A program made the position numbers and the translations under genes. A DNA stretch of 64,000 bases from Quillaja saponaria (taxonomy: Eukaryota > Streptophyta > Magnoliopsida > Fabales > Quillajaceae): positions 8,680,001 to 8,744,000 of the forward strand of contig CM055609.1 in assembly GCA_029379385.1 (NCBI GenBank), written 5' to 3'. The notes beneath the pieces were generated by a model. That model made no database searches, had not been told where the DNA came from, and saw nothing but the letters and a program-made list of their open reading frames with translations. Shown here in pieces: positions 1 through 11,186 of the stretch. The first letter of the stretch is position 1, and each line of letters starts with the position of its first letter.

Positions 1-1460
1 GTTAATTAATGATATATAGCATTTTCTTGTTTACTATAACATTTATATATTTTATACACTAATAATAGATAAAAATGTTTTTTTTTTTTTTTTTTTTTCT
101 CAAACACATATATCTCTCTCAAGAAGATTATATATATATGCAATCAGCCCGTTGGGAATAATCTATGATAATTATCATTAGGTAAGACAAGAAAGAAGAG
201 GGCAGTAGTTGATTATTTATACTTTGATCATTATGATAATTTTTAATGATATCTTAGAGAACTACTTGTTCTTTAGTAATATAGTTTATTATTAAATATA
301 AAATTTGTTAAATAGTAAATTCTATTAACTCCACTCGTTGCTTTTGCGACATTACTTCGACTATGACAATCACTTTGATATGCTGTCATATTTGATATGC
401 TGTCAATTTCAATAATTTTTTTTTTTGCGTGTTTAATGGTAGAAAATGCACTTTACAAACCAAAAAAAAAGGTGTTATTATCGTAAATAATTAATATATA
501 GATAATGTTAATGAGGTATTAATTTAATTAATTAAAATCAAAATATTATGATCATAAAATATCAGGTTCAAGTCATACATTTTGTTATATTTTGTCCCAT
601 TAACTAAGAATTTTATATTAATTAGTTGTTCATGTTCTCAATATTAATTTACTATAAATATGAAATAATGAATAAATTCTAATCGTTTTCATCAATATAT
701 TAAAGATATGTAATGGAGGAGAAAGTATTGCTTTAAGTTGAAAAAAAAAAACGAAAGAAAAAAAGACTACTTTATAGATAATGGGGGACAGAGGATTGCT
801 TTAAGTTGGATAAAGAAACATTGCAAGACTTGATTGAAATAGACGCATACCTAAATGGAGGACATGAGGGTGGTGGCTTGTCAGCCAACGCGCAGTGGAC
901 TTCAAGTCTTCACGAAGAAAGTTATTAATTGGTAATTAATTAGTGGACAAGGAATAGGTAATGGAGGAGAGGACATTGCTTGTTAGTTTTAAGTTGACTA
1001 AAAATTATGGACTTGAATTCATAGGATGAAGAAACATTGCAATAATATGGAGGAGTTACAAAGGGTAAAATACTGAAAAGTCTTATTCGTATCTCTAAAA
1101 TATAAAAAGAGTCTTCTTTTTTTAACTTTTTATTTTAAATGAGTCCTAATACTTAATTTTGAATACCATCCTATATATATTTTTAATTTATTTTATTAGT
1201 TGCAACCTTCATTTTGTTTATTACTAATAAATTATTCAATAATAAAGCAAAAGGAAAACAATATACCCACATATATATAAATTATATTAAATATGAATAT
1301 CTATATCTATACTATATACAAAAATGACTTCATAGCAAAATATTTTAATTTTCTTAAACACCCTTATCAGCTTTTATTATTACATAGTTACCTATAATTG
1401 TTATTTTGTTACAAATAATTTTTTTTCCACTTCTTCTCCATTTTATTATCAATAAGATTG

Positions 1461-1635
1461 ACCCAAAAGGTATTAGTTGCACTAGTAAGTGGAGTGCAAC
1501 ACCAGGACGAGAACAAAGGTTTGAATCATGGAGTCACACCTTTGGGGAAGGTCCTAACTGTACCACTTTGTAAACCCAAACGAGATTAGACCTATACCCA
1601 AAAGGTGTAGGGATACTTGTGGTGAAAACCAAAAA
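1461..1635 (+). mobile_element. tRNA-like SINE, copy 1
   Basis: The block has an internal promoter-like B box (ggtttgaatc) and a characteristic 3' part (acgagattagacc, then a ggatact motif). It is preceded by a 14-bp sequence that reappears in degraded form after the element. The homologous element in duplication copy 2 (20516-20693) has clear flanking duplications, so this one was inherited through the segmental duplication and was not a separate insertion. Confidence 0.7.
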
Positions 1636-2849
1636 TAAGATTGTAATTGTTTTAGGACTATTGTTTTCTTTTTTTACTAATTCTTTTCAACCTTAGTAAA
1701 TCTATAATTTTTCAATAATTATATGTCAATAGTAATTAAGATTGAATTTCTCAATTTTTTTGTTTAAAAAGTTATTAACAATTATAATTTTTTTAGTTCT
1801 TCTCAAATTTAAAAATTTAAAAATTACTATGAATTAAAAAAAATATTAAGAGTATAGTTTTCATGATTATAATATTGTTGTTTTACCTCTTGATTCATAA
1901 TTAATTTTAATATTTTTCATTATATAATTATATGTCAATAGTAATTAAGATTTGATTTCTCGATTGGTTTTTTGTTTAATAAGTTCCCAATAAATATAAT
2001 TTTTTTTCTCAAATTTATGAATTAATCTTTTTATTTATTTATAAAATACTATGAATTAAAAAATATTAAGAGCTTAGTTTCCATGATTATAATATTATAG
2101 TTTTAACTTTTAATTCTTCTTTCATACTAACAATTAAAATAAATATAAACATCTTTGTGAATTTAATTTTTTTGAATTTATGTATTTGTTTAAGAATATA
2201 AAAGTGGTTTAGTTGAAGAACTTTTATTTTCTTAAACTTCTTTACGAATTTTTACAATTTCATAAATAATTTTTAGTTGTTATTTTACTTCAGATAGACT
2301 ATTTACTTTTTTTACTTATTTCATAATTCTTTTTCATTTTAATATTAATAGGATTGTAATTATTTTATGATTATTGATATGTTTTTGTCCTAATTCTTTT
2401 CAAAATTAATAAATTTATAATTTTTCAATAACTATACATTAATTAATGATTAAGATTGAATTTCTCAATTTTTTTATTTAATAAGTTATAAATAATTATA
2501 GTATTATAAATTAAAATTTTATGCTATGAATTAAAAGAGCTATTAAGAATATAGTTTCTATGATTATAATATTATTGTGTTGATTCTTTTTCCATCTTTA
2601 AATTTTTCTTAAAAATTATATGTTTATATTATGAATTAAATTTTTATTGGATATATCTATTTATTTGATGTCATTAATATAGAAAATTATTTTTTATTGA
2701 CTATAATTTGATAAACAAAACTCACGCATAATGAGTATGCTACGAAAGTTAGTTGAATAAAACAAGATTAAATTTTTTCATGATATGAACTTCAAAAAAT
2801 TTAAATATATTTGAATTTAAATGATAAATTCAACCTTTTAAGCAAATAG

Positions 2850-2851
<2 letters not shown>

Positions 2852-2894
<43 letters not shown>
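2852..2894. repeat. (AT)n microsatellite
   Basis: An uninterrupted alternating AT tract of about 21 units. The homologous place in copy 2 (about 21990-22010) has only a few units, so the tract expanded or contracted after the duplication. Confidence 0.95.
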
Positions 2895-2899
<5 letters not shown>

Positions 2900-3582
2900 C
2901 ACTCATGAAAGCAATATTTTTTTTCCATTTATTGATTGAAAAAAATAAAAAGGAGAATGACATTTTATTAATTTGTCTGTAATCTTTGTTTTTTTATTAA
3001 TTAATTTATAATAAATTTTATATATTAATTGATTTCTTATTTCTTTTACTTAATAAAATATTTTACACCTATTATATATATATTTTTTTTTAAAAATACA
3101 AGCACAAAGGTTAAAGTGGAAAAAATATGTTCCAATTCAATTCAAAGTCTAACATTTTATTAGAGAGAAAATACTAAAAATGTGACTTTTTGTCTTGTAA
3201 AGTTATGACACTATTTGTTTTATTTTTAATAAAACTTGTAAGTTTTATTTTTTAAATAGAATATCACTTCAATTTTCTTAACAAAGGAAGAAAGAAATAA
3301 AAACTCACTTCAATTTACTTTGTGCTTAATATTTTATCTATTTATTAGAGATAATACATAAAATAAAAAGTTAGGTTAATATAATATATTGTTATTAATT
3401 AAAAAATCTAAAAGGTGTAGGGTAATATAAGAAAATATAGTATCTCCAACTCAATTGAAAAGAGAAAATACTAAAAATGTGACTTTTTAATTAGTATTTT
3501 ACCCAAATTATTTTCTAACGCTATTAGCTTTTTCATCAATCCAAGAAAGGGAGTGATGATTTCTCAAAACTTTAGGCTTTAG

Positions 3583-5182
3583 TATTATATCACCAAATCT
3601 CAAAGGAGGTGAGTGTAATTTGTCCTAATAAAAAAATTGGGCACATATATACTGAGTAAATTACACTTCCCTCCCTTGAGGTTTAGAAAATGACTCTAAC
3701 ACCCAAAATCTGTGGTAAACAACACTCACACTCCAATCCGTTAAACTAACGGAATTTTATAATTCATTAATTGATGGAATATGCTTTATTCTATATTTTT
3801 TTTTTATTGGTTACTATATCATATATAAATTTATACACTAATAATAGATCAAATTTTCATTTCTTTCTCAAACACACGCATCTCCCTCAAGAAGATTAAA
3901 TACATGCAATCAGCAGTTGGGAATAATCTATATACGATAACTATCGTTATGTAAGACAAGAAAGAAGAGGGCACTAGTTAATTAGTTATACTTTGATCAT
4001 TAGGATAATTTTTAATTATATCTTAGAGAATTACTTGTTGTTTAGTACAATTATTTATTTATTACATATAGAGTTCGTTAAATAGTAAATTCAATTAACC
4101 CGACTTGTTACTTGTACGGCATTACTTTGACAATGACAATCACTTTGATATGTTGTCATTTTAATTTTTTTTATGTGTTTAATTGTAGAAAATGCATTGT
4201 TCAAACCCAAAAAAAAAAAAAAAAAGTTATATTATTGTGAATAATTAATATATAGATAATGTCAATGAGGTATTAGTTTAATTGATTAAAATTGAAATGT
4301 TATGATTATGAAGTCTCAGGTTCAAGTCATACATTTTGTTATATTTGTCTCATTATCTAAGGAGTTTTCGTCAATTGTTTTGAATGTTCTTAATATTAGT
4401 GTACTATAAATATCAAATACTAAGTGAATTAGGGTCTTGAGTGGTCCAGCACTTGTTATTTTTGCCTATCCAGAATGTTCAAGGATCAACTCTCTTGAAA
4501 TGCCTACTTAAGGGTTTATTCCTCTATTTTCTCTTCTCAATAAAATAATAATAATAATAATGAATGAGTTATATTCGTTTTCTATCATAATGGGGTACAG
4601 AGGATTGCTTTAAGTTGGAGTCGTGTCAAGAAGTCAATTTAAGTTTCAGCGTACCCGGTGGGTTAGAAATTGATTAGAAGTTAAAAGCGAATAACCATTT
4701 CTTCTATACATGAAGACTTCCACGTTCAATGTATCAATGGCGTAGGATTGTTAAAGGATAAAAAGAGAAGAGTAAATAATATGATTGTTCTAATCATATC
4801 CTATATAATTTTACTATTTATATTTAATAATTATATTTATTTTGTAACTTATGATTTTCACGTGGAGCCTATAAATAGGAGACTGCACTACTATATCAAG
4901 TAAATTTGTTAAGTATTTGTAATTTATGAAATAATATTGTCTCTATTGGTCGACTAGGTTTTATGGCGGAATTACATATATTTTTATGTCTCTCTATATT
5001 TAAGTTTATAATTATAAATCTAATAAGAGTTGCCTTAACAAATCAAACATAATTTATTTCAGGTGTTATTGATAGTACAGTAATTACTATTTTGTATTTT
5101 CATCTTAAATTTTATTGAACCTTGTTATATATAAAAATGACAAATTACACTTTCTCTTTTGATGAGATTTGGTGATATAATA
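3583..5182. repeat. Long-range inverted repeat, possible TIR element
   Basis: The 41-bp arm at 3583-3623 is closely matched by the reverse complement of the 44-bp arm at 5139-5182: the first 19 bases agree exactly and so do the last 12 or so (gtgtaatttgtc). The arms enclose about 1.5 kb with no coding sequence. The same pair is present in duplication copy 2 (about 22705-22745 and 24430-24482). It could be a MITE-like or other terminal-inverted-repeat element, but I could not define a target-site duplication. Confidence 0.45.
4748..5015 (+). mobile_element. Possible solo LTR or LTR fragment
   Basis: The block starts with tgttaa, has a promoter-like cctataaataggagac at about 4869, and downstream a stretch (taggttttatggcggaa) resembling the R/U5 part of plant copia LTRs. 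A diverged copy lies at about 23915-24170 in the second duplication copy. No flanking duplication or internal domain was found, so it may be only an LTR-like fragment. Confidence 0.3.
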
Positions 5183-6189
5183 TTAAAATTCAAATTAAAT
5201 TTAAGGAAATCAACACCCTCTCCATAAATGAATGAAAAACATAATGGTGTTATAACCCAAATGATTTTGTAAAGCTGCAGGCTCAAGAACATTCATCATT
5301 AACTGTAGCATAAATTACAAATGAAATGCTTCCTTTTATTCTCCAATTAAATGTTTGTAATGCTTCCACTTTCCCTTTTGTGCATGGGAAGATCAATGAT
5401 GACAATGGACCTAATTCCTAAGTATTGATCTCAAGGGTAAAGTATAAAATAAAAATAATCCAAACGTACTCATAAGGGTTGAAAATGATTTATTAAAGTA
5501 TAAAACAATTTTATGTTTGGCAAAATTTCTTAGAGGTTTTCTATTTCACTTTCATTTTGTTCTTTTGGCTTTCTATCCATGCCTCAACTTCTAATATCTA
5601 GGTAGAAAACCTATCTTGGTAATTTTGATCCTCACAATATGACCATTTTCTCAAAATTCAAGTTAAGAGGTACTAACCCATCGCACTCAAATTAATTAAT
5701 TAAACATTTTTGTCTTATTAATTATAGAAAATAGGAGATTAAAAATTAAATTATCATAAAACTAAATCCCCTCGTGATTACATCCCAAGGATTGATCTAA
5801 CATTTTTGTCTCCTAAATTGGCTATTTTTAGAATTGGTCTTCCTATGCCACTCAACAAGAACTAGAAATCCTTTATCTTCCTCTCTCTTTGCTCGATAGT
5901 ATTGCTATTTTTCTGTTGTTGAATTTGAAAGTAATAGAATTCAATTATACTGAAGACTTTACTTAATCTCTAGTTAACTCAAATGCTATCTCTGTTGGTT
6001 AATTTGGATTGCAACAAACTGACTTGAACTACGAAAAAGAGTAGCACAACCATTACATAAAAAAACAACAACCGCATTGACATTCCCGATTTTCAAACTG
6101 ATCATAAGACTCAAGTAGGAGAAAGAAAAAAACTATAAAGGGAACTTAATCAAGCTTGCATGAACTTGAATTGGATCATGTTTAATGAA
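5183..6189. other. Intergenic DNA between inverted-repeat arm and relic
   Basis: No gene is supported. Part of it (about 5450-5830) resembles 30060-30330 and the upstream region of pseudogene A at 14290-14480, so it is a copy of receptor-gene flanking DNA. Roughly 5345-6447 is absent from duplication copy 2. Confidence 0.7.
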
Positions 6190-7082
6190 GTTAACAAATC
6201 TTTGATGTTGATTTTCTCTTCAGCTGAGGCTGCACAACAACTTAAAGCCAATTCCATTACTAAAGTTATAGAAAGTACAATAGTAGCAATTTGTTGTTCC
6301 TCTCCTCCTAGCAAATTTGAATACATGACTTGAATTATTGAGTGAGCTAGGCACCCAACTCTTCAAGATCAAATCCCCCAGAAAAATGTCTCCATTAAAA
6401 TAATTCGGTAGTATATACATCTCCTTTTGGATACACAGTTCCTTTAATTTGATACATACTCTACATATCAAACAAATGGACCACCATCTAGAATCTCTCC
6501 TTGTTACTTATTGTAAGCACATTGAGATCCCTGAGATCGTCGACTTTGGAATAATGCCATTGAGAACATTGTGGGACAGGTCCAACACTTGCAAGCTCAG
6601 CAAGCTGCCAATTGTGCTAGGAATGTTGCTTGACATTTCATTTCGCAATAGATCCAATTGCCCCCAAATTTTGTACATCAGGTGGTAGATATATATCCCT
6701 TAAAAGCATTGGAGGACTGGTTTAGGTGCAAAATATCTTTCATACCCCAAAGTACAGATGGTATTGAAGAAGTTAAATTGTTGGAGCCCATGTAAAGATA
6801 CCTTAGAGAAGTTTTATTCCCCAAGAATTCTGGCACCAAAGCATAAATCTTATTAGTGCTTAGACCTAACCCACCCAAGCTTTTCAACTGACAAAACTCA
6901 TCAGGAATGGAACAATCTAATCTATTATGTCCAAGATCCAATCTTTAGTAATTCTTTAGCTCCTTAACTCTGGTGTCAATTGATCCATCAATGAAGCAGA
7001 GCAATGACAAGGTGAAGATAGAAAGAGTGATTTTGATCCACAACCATGAATTAATATTCGTCAAATAAAGTTGGTTTGACAT
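6190..7082 (-). pseudogene. Kinase-less LRR receptor relic (PG1)
   Basis: Reading leftwards from an ATG at 7082, the relic encodes a hydrophobic signal-like segment (IKITLSIFTLSLLCF), then LRRs with the IPxxL pattern characteristic of plant receptors, to a GGPFV motif that normally lies just before the transmembrane region. There it is joined directly to an intron 4/exon 5 boundary and a decayed kinase C-lobe (DIFLGDLILKSWV), so the transmembrane segment and kinase core are gone. A TAA replaces a Gln codon shortly after the signal segment, and frameshifts follow in the LRR and kinase parts. The copy at 24650-25286 has the same layout, and the relic at 55090 has the same junction. It is not expected to make a receptor. 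Confidence 0.8.
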
Positions 7083-7878
7083 CAGGGTTCAGAACTAATT
7101 TTCAAAATTAATTACCACCATATATAATCATTTGTGTTGCTCATCTTTTTGGAGAAATCAATAGGATTTTTAGCTCAATTGATTAAGATAATGATATTAA
7201 AATCTCTTTATCTCATGTATGTTCAAATCTCATCATCGATAAATAAATTAGAAAATAGTTTTCATAATCTCTTCTAAACACAAATTCTTCATCTTTTAAT
7301 TATTTTGACATGAATAGTGTCTCTTGCTTTATACTTCATCAAAAATTCATATTTAATTATAAATCCTTAAATAATAGAATAAGTCTCAACACGGGCGTAT
7401 GCGGTGCAAACTCTTTAAAGGTTCCAAGACTTGTTTTCTTATAAGCCTGACCTAGTGAGGTTCAATTTCTTGTGAAATCATTACAATGATTTTAAGAGGA
7501 TTAAAACTTTTATGAGTTACAGGTAACCAGTCTTACTATGAAACATAACTCCCACCCTGCATCATATGAGAGAAAAAAAAAATCGTTGCTCCTCAAAATG
7601 ATACAAGCTGCTTATATACTTGTTTTCCTCTAGTACTAGTTTAAATTAAGCATTCTAGCAGAACAAAGTAGATATTATTGCAAAAAACTAAACTCCTGAA
7701 CACATAAGATGATGACAGGACAAAATGAAAAAGAAGAATCGCAGAACCCTTACATAAAACATCAAATACATAACATTGACCCATTCTTTCAAACAATCAA
7801 GCACGGACTCAAAGTTGAGAAACAATAAACTATAAAGGAAACGTAATCTTTCCTTCAAGTTCAATTTCTCAGGTAAGC
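7083..7878. other. Receptor-gene 3' flank (noncoding)
   Basis: No gene is seen. The stretch is a copy of a downstream flank that recurs after several receptor genes here (about 25290-25790, 34480-35010, 45690-46410 and 56511-57278), so it marks the 3' side of the ancestral gene unit. It may include the 3' untranslated region and polyadenylation signals of pseudogene A. Confidence 0.6.
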
Positions 7879-9591
7879 TTAGATGTATTTGGATTTGATC
7901 TTGTTCAAGAAAGTTAACACATCGCTGATGTTGATTCTCTTTTCAGCTGAGTGTGCACAATAACACAAGGACAATTCCATGATTAAAGTAACAGAAGTAC
8001 AATAGCAGCAATTTGTTCTTCCTCTCCCCTTATCAAATTTGAATCCATGAATTGAATTGTTAAGTGAGGTACTGACTCACCCACCCAACTCTTCAAGCTC
8101 AAGTCCCCCCATAAACATGTCATCTGTTAGCTTTTTTTCTTGAAAATGTTTCTATTAACAAAATGCCGTAGCTATACACATCTCCCTTTGTAGAAACAAT
8201 TCCTTCGGATCCGTACTCTACATGCCAAAATATTAACATGAAAGTCCTTTCCTTGAAAAAGAAAAGAAAAATATTTATGATGAGATGAAGACTTGGTGCT
8301 ATGTAGCTAAGGTATTAGTATGTGTTATAGACTATCTTGCATCCAATACTTTGGCTATGTCAAAATCAGCAACATGGGCAACCATATCTTCGTCAAACAA
8401 GATATTTCTAGGCATCATATCACAGTGAACCACTGGTGTTGAATAACTGTGATGGAGATACTCCAATGCAAGTGCAACATCTATTATTATGTTCAATCTT
8501 TGTAAAAAAATCTAAACAATAGTTGTGCGCATACAACCACTTCTCAAGACTGCCATTTTGCATCAATTCCATTACCAATGCTTTGAAATCAGCATTTTTT
8601 GGGCAACTGCTGGTGATTTTAATCAAATTTCGATGACGAATGTTGCGAAATGCTTCACATTCTACATCAAAACTTCTTGGTGCTGCCTCCAAGTCAAAAT
8701 TAAACATTTTGACAGCAATCATAGACCCATTTGAAAGTTTCCCTTTAAAAACTGAACCAAAACTTCCCTTACCTAGAAAATTACTCTCATCAAATCTATT
8801 GGTTGCCTGTAGAAGCTCATAATAGGAAATCCGTTGTGGAACTCCAATAGTCGATAACACCTTCTCAGTTGAATCAATAGTCTTTTCCCTCCTGTATCGC
8901 AAAACGTCCACACATGACAGTAGAAGAATAGTGGATACAATTACAAGCAATATACATTTGAATAGAATCAACTTCCTTGGGGATCTTCGGTCAATTTTCT
9001 TGATGACACATGGAGGAACTTGTCAATGAGATCTGCCACATAGTCCATTATACATCACGAAACATTCAGCTATGATATTTACAAATGGACCACTACTTGG
9101 GATCTCTCCTTGTAACCTGTTGTAAGATACCTTAATATATTTTAAATTGAAAAGTGACTCTATGGACTTTGGAATTGTGCCAGTTAGAATATTGTGAGAC
9201 AAGTCTAAGAATTGCAATGTGGGTAAGCCGCCAATCGTTCTAGGAATATTGCCAGAAATGTTATTCCTAGATAAATGTAAAACTGTTATAGTCCATAGAT
9301 ATTGGATTTCTAGTGGTATAGATCCATTGAAAGCATTGAAGGAGAGGTTTAACTCCAACATATCTTTGAGATTTCATAAGGAAGATGGTATTGAAGAGGT
9401 TAAATCGTTACAACCTAACTAAAGATATCTTAAAGAAGTTAAGAGTTCCCAAGCATGATGGAACTAATCCAGAGAGTTTATTGTTCCTTAGAAATAACGC
9501 TCCTAGGTTTTTCAACTGACATAACTCATCAGGAATGAAACTATCCAATATATTATCTTGGAGATCAATTTGTTGGAGATTATGTAATTCC

Positions 9592-10038
9592 TGTTGAAAT
9601 TTTGAGTAGGGGAGTGCGCAACGGAATCTATATAACAAAAACTATATATATTCAATATAGTGTGTGTGGTAAGTCATTATTTATATGGTAACCAGAGATG
9701 TATGGCATAAGCCATACAGAGCTCCTAAAAGAGATGATATTAGAAGACTCTCAATACGAAACTTAGATTCTTAATCTTTGATTTCTTCCTTGTTGTTACA
9801 AATCGATAACTTACGACTCACTTATATAGAGATGCCTAGAATTCTAGAATTCTCTTAACACTAATTATATTCATTGGACTCAATCATCCACACACATCAC
9901 TAGAGACATTCGCCACACATAACTAGATACATTTACCACATATAACTAGATACACTTAATTTAATAGTTCTTGCATTTTGTCTCTCCTAGGCTCTGCATT
10001 CAAATCCTCAAAATTATGAATTACCACAATTTCCAACA
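9592..10038 (-). repeat. 3' LTR of the non-autonomous element
   Basis: 447 bp with TG...CA termini; 3' in element orientation because the purine tract (10039-10051) adjoins it. It shares a direct ctagaattctagaattc motif with its partner. Confidence 0.88.
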
Positions 10039-10381
10039 CTCCCTTTTAATTCATAATTTTCCTCTATAACTTTAATTAAACCACCATTCTTGAATTTTCT
10101 CTTTGCTTGCTTCTTCTGTTGTCAACTTCTTGTGATTTTTTTCTTCATCTCCATGCTTGCACTATTCATTATTTTTCACTTTTGCTGGCAGTATTTTTTC
10201 TTGATTAGTTGCTAGCTATATTTTTTCTTGATCACTTGCAGGATGATTCACTCCAATTTCTTTTTCTCATTTTCATCTTGCTTACTGCTTTTATATTGAC
10301 CAACATTTTCTTGTTGGCTGTAGCCTTTCTTCGTGGCTATTTTGTCAATCATTTTGGAGAACAACTTCCTTTCTTGATCTA

Positions 10382-10550
10382 ATAGTGTTTGTAGACTAAC
10401 CTTCATGATACTCTCTCAGAGGCACTATTTCGATATCTTGTCATAGTGTTTGTAGAGTCATTGTCACTCTCTTAGAGGTACTATTATGTTGTCTTCGTGA
10501 TAGTGATTGTAGAGTCATCGTCACTCTCTTAGAGGCACTATTATGTTTGG
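10382..10550. repeat. Tandem repeat, three units, inside the LTR element
   Basis: Units begin at about 10382, 10443 and 10500 with atagtg(t/a)ttgtag and share a ctctcttagaggcactatt-like core. The period is about 57-61 bp. It is the only internal structure of the element and could be a remnant of packaging or regulatory sequence. Confidence 0.85.
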
Positions 10551-10735
10551 TAGACACTGCTTGCCTCCAATGTTTTCTTTGAGTTCACCATTTCTCATAG
10601 CAATAGATAATCATTTTACTTGCACCTTTTTGATGCACTTCAAAACTTTTATGCCAACAAACATTCTTTCATCATGCCCTTGAATAGTAAAAGCTTTCTT
10701 TAACGCTCCAATGGATCGCTACTGCTTTGATACAA

Positions 10736-11186
10736 TGTTGGAATTTTAGGTAGGGGAGTGCACAACGGAACTTATATAACAAAAGCTATCTATATTAAAT
10801 ATAGTGTGTGTATGGTGAGACATTATTTATATGGTAACCTGGAGATGTATAGCATAAGCCATACAAAGCTCCTAAAAAAGATGGTATTAGAAGATTCTCA
10901 ATATGAGACTTAGATTATTAATCTTTGATTACTTCCTTGTTATTACAACTCAATGACTTACGACTCGCTTGTATAGAGATGCCTAGAATTCTAGAATTCT
11001 CTTAACACTAATTATATTCATTGGACTCAATCACCTACACACATCACTAGAGACATTCACCACACATAACTAGATACATTTACTACATACAACTAGATAT
11101 ACTTAACTTAATAGTTCTTGGATTTTGTCTTTCTTGGGCTCTACAGTTCAAATCCTCAAAATTATGAATTACCACAATTTTCAACA
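10736..11186 (-). repeat. 5' LTR of the non-autonomous element
   Basis: 451 bp with TG...CA termini; 5' in element orientation because the tRNA-Met-like primer site (10724-10735) directly abuts it. About 90% identical to 9592-10038 by eye. Confidence 0.88.

Larger units (their letters stand above)
1..5138. other. Intergenic DNA without a recognisable gene
   Basis: No protein-coding gene is supported here. Positions 1-720 and 3800-4570 are diverged copies of one intergenic module, which recurs near 18626, 22910, 32930 and 41090. A second block near 878-975 recurs at 15030, 19955, 29620 and 51495. The rest is AT-rich sequence with long A or T runs, one SINE, an AT microsatellite and one arm of an inverted repeat, listed separately. 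Confidence 0.8.
9592..11186 (-). mobile_element. Non-autonomous LTR retrotransposon in pseudogene A
   Basis: Two direct repeats (9592-10038 and 10736-11186), each starting tgttg and ending caaca, enclose 697 bp. The 5-bp sequence attcc stands immediately outside both ends (9587-9591 and 11187-11191) and is a target-site duplication. On the minus strand a purine tract (10039-10051) abuts one LTR and a degenerate initiator tRNA-Met primer site (10724-10735, TTGTATCAAAGC) abuts the other. No gag or pol is encoded; the interior holds a tandem repeat. It must depend on proteins of another element. The LTRs differ at very roughly 10% of positions by eye, so the insertion is fairly old. Confidence 0.9.

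Noticed and set aside
2852..2894. AT tract as a replication origin or matrix attachment site
   Set aside because: A plain dinucleotide microsatellite whose length differs between the duplicates; nothing specific supports a function.
6190..7082. Functional receptor-like protein without kinase
   Set aside because: The kinase-less layout would fit, but nonsense codons and frameshifts in both copies rule out a complete protein.
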